The notes beneath the pieces are model-generated. The model searched no databases. It was not told the origin of the DNA and saw only the letters and a program-made list of their open reading frames with translations. Made by a program: the position numbers and the translations under genes. Positions 6,959 to 12,575 of a DNA stretch of 23,163 bases are shown here, piece after piece. The stretch's first letter is position 1, and every line of letters begins with the position of its first letter. Origin of the DNA: Opitutales bacterium (GTDB lineage: Bacteria; Verrucomicrobiota; Verrucomicrobiae; Opitutales; CAG-312); assembly GCA_017623955.1 (NCBI GenBank), contig JAGAOA010000152.1, positions 1 through 23,163 of the forward strand, given 5' to 3'.

Positions 6959-8458
6959 ATGAAAGCTCCTGTTATAAATAGCAAATACATTTTGATTAAA
7001 ATAATCGGAGAAGGCGGTTTCGGTAAAGTTTGGCTGGCGCAAGATAGCAACAATAATTTCTTTGCCATAAAACAAATACAGAATATAACTCCAAAGAGTC
7101 ATGAATATCAAGGGGTAATTCGTTATAAAAAAATATCTGATAAAATAAATTCGCCTCATTTAATAAAAATTTTTGATGTCGCTGTTGAAGAACATACACT
7201 TTACTATGCTATGCCTCTATGCGACGGAGTCGACATAAATGCATCTGAAGAACATTTTGAGGAATTTGAACAAGAAAACGAGCAACATCTCTCGCCCTTA
7301 GATGATAATTGGAAACCACGCACATTGCAATCAGATATAGATTTGCAACGTTCTAAAAATGAATGGTTCAATAGAAATGAGATAAGCGAGTATATCAAAC
7401 CAATCATAAACTCTGTCAATATACTCAACGAAAAAGGATTTTTACATAGAGACATAAAACCGGCAAATATTATGTTTTTTGACGGGAATCCATGTTTGGG
7501 AGATATTGGGCTTTTGACCGCAGATACACTCTCTGTAAGTTCAGTAGGCACGCCATTTTATCTTGCACCGAAGTGGTTTATAGACTCTCATGGCAATCCA
7601 GATATGTGGGGATTGGCAATGACATTATTCACACTCCTATCTGGCTCAACCCCTGAATTATACGGACGTCAGGCATATCGTTTCCCACCACAAGGGAAAG
7701 AGAAAATGACCACAAAAAATATCATAGCTTGGGATAACTACTATCAGATTATCTTAAATGCTACGTCGAAAGATTTGCGCGAGCGTTATGCGAGAATTTC
7801 TGATTTTGCTATCGATATAGAGCTGATAGCCACCGATAAATTCAACAAACCAACTCCCGATATAAACGCACAACATTTTGATACAGCATTGCGAAAACAT
7901 CGCTTGCGAAAAAATATCATAATGGGGATTGTTGCCTTGAGTATGTTAGTTTGCACATTCTTTATCGGACGATACACTTCGCCTCCAACCAAAGTTGTAG
8001 AATATTTATCAGCTCCGAAATCTACCTATGATAAAGTCTTAGAATTTATAGACCACAGAACAAACATCCTCAAAAATTGGAAGACAAATAAAAATATAAT
8101 ACAAGACTTCGATAAACTTATCGATGTGGGAATTAACGTCAGAAGTGATAGTCCTCGAGAAGAATTTCACGTTTGGAGTGATATTTTTTCCATCTATAAA
8201 GATAGCGACCATAAAATTGAGTACTACAAGCTCTTGCCATTTTTAGTAGAACATTACTCGAAGCAAGGTAATAATCAACGAGTAGAAAATATTGTAAAAG
8301 CTCTCAAAAAATCTCCATTGCCCTCAAATTATAGCAATGCAACAATAGAAGAGCTTTTAGAATTCAGTAAATTTATAAATAAGTATAATATCACAATTCC
8401 AAAAACAGATGTTGATAGTGCACTTAACAATAAACTTAAAGAACAAACAACAGATTAA
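6959..8458 (+). CDS. Membrane-anchored Hanks-type Ser/Thr protein kinase
   Basis: 499 aa. The cytoplasmic kinase domain covers about 10-290: Gly-rich loop GEGGFGKVW (17-25), catalytic Lys38 in FFAIK, HRDIKPAN (163-170, Asp165 and Asn170), the DFG position reading DIG (182-184), GTPFYLAPKW in place of GTxxYMAPE, and DMWGLAMTLFTLLSG for subdomain IX. An acidic 40-50 residue insertion (about 92-140) lies before the HRD helix. A single membrane helix follows (about 319-338, IIMGIVALSMLVCTFFIGRY), and about 160 extracytoplasmic residues carry no PASTA repeats and no recognised fold. Catalytic Lys/Asp/Asn/Asp are all present, so it is probably active. It is divergent from the ECF sigma gene and likely senses an envelope signal that is passed to that sigma factor. 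The ATG at 6959 lacks an SD. Confidence 0.9.
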   Translation: MKAPVINSKYILIKIIGEGGFGKVWLAQDSNNNFFAIKQIQNITPKSHEYQGVIRYKKISDKINSPHLIKIFDVAVEEHTLYYAMPLCDGVDINASEEHFEEFEQENEQHLSPLDDNWKPRTLQSDIDLQRSKNEWFNRNEISEYIKPIINSVNILNEKGFLHRDIKPANIMFFDGNPCLGDIGLLTADTLSVSSVGTPFYLAPKWFIDSHGNPDMWGLAMTLFTLLSGSTPELYGRQAYRFPPQGKEKMTTKNIIAWDNYYQIILNATSKDLRERYARISDFAIDIELIATDKFNKPTPDINAQHFDTALRKHRLRKNIIMGIVALSMLVCTFFIGRYTSPPTKVVEYLSAPKSTYDKVLEFIDHRTNILKNWKTNKNIIQDFDKLIDVGINVRSDSPREEFHVWSDIFSIYKDSDHKIEYYKLLPFLVEHYSKQGNNQRVENIVKALKKSPLPSNYSNATIEELLEFSKFINKYNITIPKTDVDSALNNKLKEQTTD

Positions 8459-8500
8459 CTCGTAAAAATCTACCATCTGGCAAAAAAATATAACTTAGAA

Positions 8501-8659
8501 ATGTCAATGATAAGCATTAGAAATATTCTCTATAGAAGATATACGCACGAACATCGTAAATCTGATCCCCAAAGTGGAAGAATGGCATCAAGAAAAGAAT
8601 TGCTTTTATTGTCAAAACAAGCTGATAAATATGTAAAAGAACTCTTAAAAGAAAAATAA
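8501..8659 (+). pseudogene. Small basic ORF or decayed C-terminal extension after the kinase
   Basis: An ATG at 8501 opens 52 codons ending at TAA 8657-8659, rich in Lys, Arg and Leu (MASRKELLLLSKQADKYVKE near the end). The same frame is open back to the kinase stop at 8456-8458, so reading through that TAA would add 66 residues beginning LVKIYHLAKKYNLE. It has no SD. It may be a real small gene, a remnant of another gene, or a lost kinase tail; the family is not recognised. Confidence 0.35.
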
Positions 8660-8694
8660 AAAGCATCTACACTTAATATAAACAAATAAATTCT

Positions 8695-8730
8695 AAAACT
8701 GCTGTATATTGAACATACTGCAGTTTTTTT
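8695..8730 (+). terminator. Intrinsic terminator upstream of the RiPP-like locus
   Basis: AAAACTGCTGTAT and ATACTGCAGTTTT form a 13-position stem with one mismatch around a short loop, followed by seven Ts. It insulates the kinase transcript from the peptide locus downstream. Confidence 0.8.
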
Positions 8731-8919
8731 ATTTTTTACACATGCAAGTTAATGAAAATTAGCATGTTAAAAATATTTTTATTTTTTTTGAGGAAAAAAT
8801 AAAAAAACAACGAATTAAGAAGTGAACATAGTCTATATACAAACCCAAAAATATAGATATATGGAAAAATTATAGTCTATTTCAATAGACAATAATTAAA
8901 CAACGAAAGGAAACAAAAT
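8731..8919 (+). promoter_or_regulatory. AT-rich leader with repeated ATAGTCTAT operator-like elements
   Basis: This 189-nt gap before the precursor gene contains ATAGTCTAT at 8828-8836 and again at 8872-8880. The second copy is part of an inverted repeat GTCTAT-TTCA-ATAGAC (8875-8890). AAATATAGATATATG at 8849-8863 exactly repeats the sequence at the kinase start (6947-6961). A strong SD (AAAGGAAA, 8906-8913) sits 6 nt before the ATG. The layout suggests a regulated promoter; no perfect -35/-10 pair was identified. Confidence 0.4.
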
Positions 8920-9129
8920 ATGATCATATCAACAATAGTAGCATCAGCAGCACTAATGTCGCCTGTTGATGTAGCAGAAAATATCAGTCAACCAACTGAA
9001 CCAATTGTATCTAATGCACCTGTGTCTAAGTTGGAAGAAGAAACAAAAATGGGAGCTAGTGTAAACTATACTTACTCATACGCAGGTAATGCAAATCAGG
9101 TCATGGATGATTCAAGTTCATGGGATTGA
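8920..9129 (+). CDS. Candidate graspetide (RiPP) precursor peptide
   Basis: 69 aa. The first about 43 residues look like a leader: hydrophobic start MIISTIVASAALMSPV, then a Pro/Glu-rich segment ending LEEETK. The last about 26 are core-like: SVNYTYSYAGNANQ, then MDDSSSWD. The core has hydroxyl donors (Ser47, Thr51, Ser53, Ser65-67) and side-chain carboxylates only at Asp63, Asp64 and Asp69, which is what an ATP-grasp ester/amide ligase needs. The DSSSWD end recalls the SDWE part of microviridin and marinostatin cores, but the PFFARFL leader motif of microviridins is absent. It has the best SD of this region and its ATP-grasp partner begins 64 nt downstream. Alternatively it is a short exported peptide with an imperfect signal sequence. 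The precursor role is inferred from neighbourhood and composition. Confidence 0.65.
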   Translation: MIISTIVASAALMSPVDVAENISQPTEPIVSNAPVSKLEEETKMGASVNYTYSYAGNANQVMDDSSSWD

Positions 9130-9141
9130 TATAAATTAAAT

Positions 9142-9169
9142 ATGAGTGGGAGTATTTTCTCCCACTCAT
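9142..9169 (+). promoter_or_regulatory. Intercistronic stem-loop between precursor and ligase
   Basis: ATGAGTGGGAG (9142-9152) and CTCCCACTCAT (9159-9169) form a perfect 11-bp stem around a TATTTT loop, 12 nt after the precursor stop. No T-run follows, so it is more likely an attenuator or mRNA 3'-end stabiliser than a full terminator. Such an element would give more peptide than enzyme, as is usual in RiPP operons. Confidence 0.65.
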
Positions 9170-9193
9170 TCAACTCTAAAAACAAGACAAAAT

Positions 9194-10099
9194 ATGCTAC
9201 TTATTATTACATGCACCGAAGATGTTACAACTGAAATGCTTGTTCCATTTTTAGATGGAATTGAAGTTTTCCGTTTTAATATCGACAAATGGAACGAATA
9301 CGCTTGGGATTTTTCAGATAATGGCTTTGAAGTATTGTCTCCCGATGGAAAACGCCTTACACAGAAAAACTTAAAGCTTGTCTATTTACGCAAACCTATT
9401 TTTTTCAACACAATAGACGTACCAAAAACAGGTTGCCTTGAAAACTGGTGCAGAAAAGAAGTTGAACGCCTTTGGCAAGATTTATATTACGATATGGCTT
9501 CAAAAGGGAAAGCTGTTTTAGTGAAGCCCGCAAAAGCAAAGTGGTACAAAAATACACAAATGACTCTTGCAAAAAAATATTTCCCTGTACCTGAATGGCA
9601 TATAATTCGTGGACACACACCAGATTATTTAAAAAGTGGAAATTGGGTTATAAAAAGTCTTACACAAGAAATGATAGGTGAAGGTAAATTTTTTACAGTA
9701 AAAAGTGTAGATACATCAAAATTAGATCCATACTATCCTTGGTTCTATCAACGCAAGCTCGACGCACAATTCGACATTACAACTCTTTATGTAAACGGTA
9801 AAACTTTTTCTTTTCAACTCGATAGAAGCCTATTAACCAAGGAAGACTGCCGACAAGAAACACCTTTCTTGAAATGGGAAAAATGCAACTTAACCGCTCA
9901 AGAAGAAAATGCCATAGCCTCTTTTATGAAAGATACAGGCTTTGAGTTTGGAAGATTCGATTTTATGAGGAAAGATGGTGTTTTATATTTCTTAGAATTA
10001 AATCCAAATGGAATGTGGGCTTGGTTAGATTTAGAATTTAAAAATGGTATTTTTGAATGTATTGCACATGAAATCAAAAAGGCATATCACAAATTGTAA
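9194..10099 (+). CDS. ATP-grasp ribosomal peptide maturase, MvdD/graspetide-synthetase-like
   Basis: 301 aa from the ATG at 9194; an in-frame GTG at 9146 lies inside the upstream hairpin and is less likely. The N-terminus (MLLIITCTEDVTTEMLVPFL ... VFRFNIDKW) matches the pre-ATP-grasp domain of MvdC/MvdD-type enzymes. The central part has the ATP-grasp lysine strands (WVIKSLTQ about 151-158, and the flexible GEGKFFTVK loop 162-170). The end carries the diagnostic YFLELNPNGMWAWLD (265-279), with Glu268 and Asn270 as Mg-ATP ligands. Family members phosphorylate Asp/Glu side chains of a precursor and close lactones with Ser/Thr or lactams with Lys. The 69-aa peptide just upstream is the obvious substrate. 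No SD is evident. No transporter or peptidase of the usual graspetide cluster is seen nearby, so export and leader removal must be encoded elsewhere or be absent. Confidence 0.85.
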   Translation: MLLIITCTEDVTTEMLVPFLDGIEVFRFNIDKWNEYAWDFSDNGFEVLSPDGKRLTQKNLKLVYLRKPIFFNTIDVPKTGCLENWCRKEVERLWQDLYYDMASKGKAVLVKPAKAKWYKNTQMTLAKKYFPVPEWHIIRGHTPDYLKSGNWVIKSLTQEMIGEGKFFTVKSVDTSKLDPYYPWFYQRKLDAQFDITTLYVNGKTFSFQLDRSLLTKEDCRQETPFLKWEKCNLTAQEENAIASFMKDTGFEFGRFDFMRKDGVLYFLELNPNGMWAWLDLEFKNGIFECIAHEIKKAYHKL

Positions 10100-10283
10100 A
10101 TATATATTGAGTGGATTAACTATTATTGTAGTTGCAATACTATTTATTAGTATAATATTTTTATACAAAAGTATTTGCAATGCAAATACTTTGCAACCTA
10201 ACTTTGAACAATTAAAAACAGAATATCAAAATCAACAAACAAAAAACACTAAAAAAACAGCAAATGAAAAGAAAACTATTTAA
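10068..10283 (+). CDS. Small single-pass membrane protein, unknown function
   Basis: 71 aa from the ATG at 10068 (an earlier in-frame ATG at 10044 would bury more of it in the ligase gene). A basic start is followed by one strong membrane helix (about 11-35, ILSGLTIIVVAILFISIIFL) and a Gln/Lys/Thr-rich hydrophilic tail. It overlaps the last 32 nt of the ATP-grasp gene, so it is probably co-transcribed and may be coupled to it. The family is not recognised. A link to peptide export or immunity is conceivable from position only. It also overlaps the start of the decayed gene at 10264. Confidence 0.5.
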   Translation: MKSKRHITNCKYILSGLTIIVVAILFISIIFLYKSICNANTLQPNFEQLKTEYQNQQTKNTKKTANEKKTI

Positions 10284-10499
10284 ATATTTTCTGACAGTAG
10301 TTATATTAACAATTATCCCATTTTGACAATTGATAGAATATTAAACTTTATAGACTTCTGCAATCAAAAATATGGCGTTTCCAGCGATCATATCTATACC
10401 ATCGCAAGCGATTAGATTCCTATGCTAGCTCATTATTTAATGATTGTATGCGTTTATTTTTCTATAAAGCTTATAAATGTAGAAGCTAAAATTGAATAA
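10264..10499 (+). pseudogene. Decayed duplicate of the 77-aa two-TM protein gene (11727-11960)
   Basis: The reading MKRKLFKYFLTVVILTIIPF, then TGA where the intact copy has Trp (IPLWQWNEY), then a one-base frameshift near 10340, then LNFIDF, an in-frame TAG at about 10412, and finally VYFSIKLINVEAKIE ending at 10499. It matches the intact protein along its full length. The 3' end is close to identical in DNA: TTATTTTTCTATAAA, then CTTATAAATGTAGAA, and shared sequence continues past the stop to about 10515. At least two nonsense codons and one frameshift make it non-functional. The matching block ends where the alpha/beta-hydrolase fragment begins. Confidence 0.8.
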
Positions 10500-10769
10500 G
10501 CATTAAAAGCTATAAGTCCATACTTCTTCGCCCATAAAATTTCTTCTCCTATAATAATGTATCATTTTAAAGATGACGAAATAATTGAATACGCACAAGG
10601 CGAAGCATACGCAAAAAAATTAAAAGAACTTGGCAAAGATGTGCGATTCATTTCAGGCAAAGGCGAGCATGGATTCACATCTGATTTAGCAGAAGAAAAT
10701 CAATACAAAAAAATCGTAAAATTCTTTAACACAAAACTAAACGCTAATTATGAAAATGAAAATAAATAA
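10500..10769 (+). pseudogene. C-terminal fragment of an alpha/beta hydrolase (prolyl-oligopeptidase-like)
   Basis: The frame open after the decayed gene reads SPYFFAHKISSPIIMYHFKD, then a stretch with YAKKLKELGKDVRFISGKGE and HGF. This is the classic end of an S9/dienelactone-type hydrolase: the strand before the catalytic Asp (FKDDEII), the helix, and the catalytic His in GEHGF. About 85 residues are homologous; the nucleophile Ser and everything before it are missing. An ATG at 10557 could give a 70-aa product, but it starts in mid-domain and would not be an enzyme. The break lies at the end of the duplicated block, about 10515, so a duplication or insertion probably truncated the gene. Confidence 0.75.
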
Positions 10770-11559
10770 TATAATATCAATCGCAATCTCTACGTTGCTT
10801 ACATGTAATGTATTCGCTATTCTTCAGCCACCTGAAATGCCGAAAAGAACATACGAAAAACCCCAAAGCATTACTCTTGCAGGCGGCGTTGTAATAACTA
10901 CAGATTCTGACTTCGTTAGAATCAACAACAAATATGGTTTCTACATAAAAGCTTCTAGTTCGGAAGAAACTGTATATGTAAGAGGCATAGGTGTATCGCC
11001 AACTTGGGAAAACAATGCACACATCTCTGCAAGTGGTAAAAATAATGAAAACTTCATTCGCTCTCAGTTTGACCCCGCACAAGACAAAATTTCGCATCAA
11101 AAAATCTTAGAAATGGTAAAGCCATATATAACAAAAACTGACGATATTTTTGATCATCCATACCCTAATTTGTCTTTTAAGAGATTTTCAAATGGCTTTG
11201 TTGTTATGCGCTCTAAGTATGGAGCTTGCGTTCTGAAATTCCCTACTGGCGGATTTGTAATCCGACTTACAAACGGAGATTTTATCGACGGTAACGGCAA
11301 ATACTATCCCAACACTACCGATCCTGAAATCAGCAAATTCGATATCCCAAAACCTACAAAATTCGCTTATTGGGATGAAAACTACAAAATAGCGGTCTCA
11401 AATGAAGAACAAGACGGAGACGGTGAAGTTTTTAGTGGCGTAGTTACTTCTAGCGAAAGATCAGTTAGACAATCATCTTCTAGACGAGAACCAGAACCTG
11501 CCAGAACACTTTACAAAATCAATGTCGGTCCTTTTTCTTCGCCTACTTTCATCAAATAA
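10750..11559 (+). CDS. Exported protein of unknown function
   Basis: 269 aa. It has a signal peptide (MKMKINNIISIAISTLLTCNVFA, cleavage about residue 23; a second ATG at 10756 is an equally good start). The mature part is beta-rich with many Gly/Asp/Asn turns (GGFVIRLTNGDFIDGNGKYY), a low-complexity Ser/Arg/Glu segment near 230-252 (SSERSVRQSSSRREPEPAR) and no Cys motif. There is no lipobox, membrane segment or recognised catalytic motif. It begins inside the end of the hydrolase fragment, without an SD. It is periplasmic or surface-exposed by signal peptide alone. A role with the RiPP-like locus is not indicated. Confidence 0.7.
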   Translation: MKMKINNIISIAISTLLTCNVFAILQPPEMPKRTYEKPQSITLAGGVVITTDSDFVRINNKYGFYIKASSSEETVYVRGIGVSPTWENNAHISASGKNNENFIRSQFDPAQDKISHQKILEMVKPYITKTDDIFDHPYPNLSFKRFSNGFVVMRSKYGACVLKFPTGGFVIRLTNGDFIDGNGKYYPNTTDPEISKFDIPKPTKFAYWDENYKIAVSNEEQDGDGEVFSGVVTSSERSVRQSSSRREPEPARTLYKINVGPFSSPTFIK

Positions 11560-11726
11560 AGAACATAATTGTGATAAGATAGTGTAAAAAAAATCAAACA
11601 GAAAAACAGCTTCTAGGCGAAACTAGAAGTTGTTCCGTCTGGCAACAATCTTAGTGAGTTGCCTTATAATCCCAATGATAAAAATCATACTGATGCGCTC
11701 ATTATCTCTAAAATAGACAAGAACAA
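11560..11726 (+). other. Intergenic stretch with a hairpin and a possible gene remnant
   Basis: AACAGCTTCTAG (11605-11616) and CTAGAAGTTGTT (11623-11634) form a 12-bp stem with one G-T wobble around GCGAAA. There is no T-run, so it is a weak terminator at best. From about 11617 one frame is open to 11740 and reads AKLEVVPSGNNLSELPYNPN, then DALIISKID, which has coding-like composition. It may be the tail of a lost gene; an in-frame TAG lies just upstream. Confidence 0.4.
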
Positions 11727-11960
11727 ATGCAAACACTATTAAAGTATATTTTGGCAGTTGTGATATTAGCAGTTATTCCTCTTTGGCAGTGGAATGAGTA
11801 TCACAACTATTTAAACTTCTTAAATTGGAAAGCACCTGTCTTTCCATACGATGATCTCTCCACTGTAGCGAAAGGAATTTCCGCGCTAACGTTTTATTTG
11901 ATAATAGCATGCACTTATTTTTCTATAAATCTTATAAATGTAGAATCTAAAATTGAATAA
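11727..11960 (+). CDS. Small two-TM membrane protein, intact copy
   Basis: 77 aa, not recognised. Two hydrophobic helices (about 5-20, LKYILAVVILAVIPLW, and about 50-70, ALTFYLIIACTYFSINLI) flank a Trp/Tyr/Pro-rich periplasmic or cytoplasmic loop (QWNEYHNYLNFLNWKAPVF). A decayed second copy lies at 10264-10499, and the sequence shared between them extends about 16 nt beyond the stop codon. The start has only a weak purine-rich SD (CAAGAACAA). The gene is followed 40 nt later by the Sel1-repeat gene in the same direction, probably in one transcript. Confidence 0.6.
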   Translation: MQTLLKYILAVVILAVIPLWQWNEYHNYLNFLNWKAPVFPYDDLSTVAKGISALTFYLIIACTYFSINLINVESKIE

Positions 11961-12000
11961 GCATTAAAAGCTATAAACAACGCAAAACAGAAAGAATAAA

Positions 12001-12513
12001 ATGAAAAAGATTATATTAACATTACTTATCGCATCATTTTACACTATTACATCATTTGGGGCAGGACTTATCTCACTTAAACAAATGGCAAAACAGGGAA
12101 ACCCTTCTGCACAACTGTATATTAAGGCTTGGGAAGAAGTGAATGAATATGGATTCCTTCTCCCAGAAACCAAGATTGCATTAGATAAAGCTCCCCAATG
12201 GGCTCACCAACAAGCCGAACAAGGCGATCCTTGCGCACAACTTATTCTTGCGTTGTGTTATAATGAAGGGGGTGGAGTAAAACAATGCAGTATGAAAGCT
12301 TTCGCTTGGGCTTCTTTGGCTAGCTGGAAAGGACTTAACAGAGCAAAAACAATGTTGGAGTACCTAAAAAAAGAATGCCTAACAGATGTTCAGCTAAAAA
12401 TAGCCTTAAAAATGGCACAGAACTATCGCAGAGGAAATTTTGGTTACAATCCGGAAGAAGACCTCTATAATGCTACTTTTAATAGTAAACCAATAGATAA
12501 TGCCTTTGAGTAG
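12001..12513 (+). CDS. Secreted Sel1-like repeat protein
   Basis: 170 aa. A signal peptide (MKKIILTLLIASFYTITSFGA, cleavage about residue 21) is followed by Sel1/TPR-type helical repeats: LKQMAKQGNPSAQLYIKAWE (about 26-45) and QAEQGDPCAQLILALCYNEG (about 71-90), then an AFAWASLASWKG helix. Sel1 proteins are periplasmic or extracellular scaffolds for protein-protein contacts, often in cell-envelope signalling. Only about two clear repeats are present, so it is a short member. A purine-rich SD (AGAAAGAA) precedes the ATG at 12001. A strong bidirectional terminator follows. It shares direction and spacing with the 77-aa membrane gene, which suggests a common envelope function, but that is inference. 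Confidence 0.8.
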   Translation: MKKIILTLLIASFYTITSFGAGLISLKQMAKQGNPSAQLYIKAWEEVNEYGFLLPETKIALDKAPQWAHQQAEQGDPCAQLILALCYNEGGGVKQCSMKAFAWASLASWKGLNRAKTMLEYLKKECLTDVQLKIALKMAQNYRRGNFGYNPEEDLYNATFNSKPIDNAFE

Positions 12514-12518
12514 TTTAA

Positions 12519-12548
12519 AAAAAACGCATTCGTTAGAATGCGTTTTTT
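12519..12548. terminator. Bidirectional terminator between the Sel1 gene and rng
   Basis: AAAAAACGCATTC (12519-12531) and GAATGCGTTTTTT (12536-12548) form a perfect 13-bp stem around GTTA, with T-runs on both strands. It serves the convergent Sel1 gene (plus) and the rng operon (minus). Confidence 0.9.
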
Positions 12549-12575
12549 GTTTAATTGTAAAATATGTAAAAAATC

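Noticed and set aside
9146..9193. GTG start for the ATP-grasp gene
   Set aside because: It would translate the intercistronic hairpin; the domain begins exactly at the ATG at 9194.
10557..10769. A 70-aa ORF as an independent small gene
   Set aside because: It starts in mid-domain of an alpha/beta hydrolase, and homology continues upstream of its ATG with no start codon; it is a fragment.
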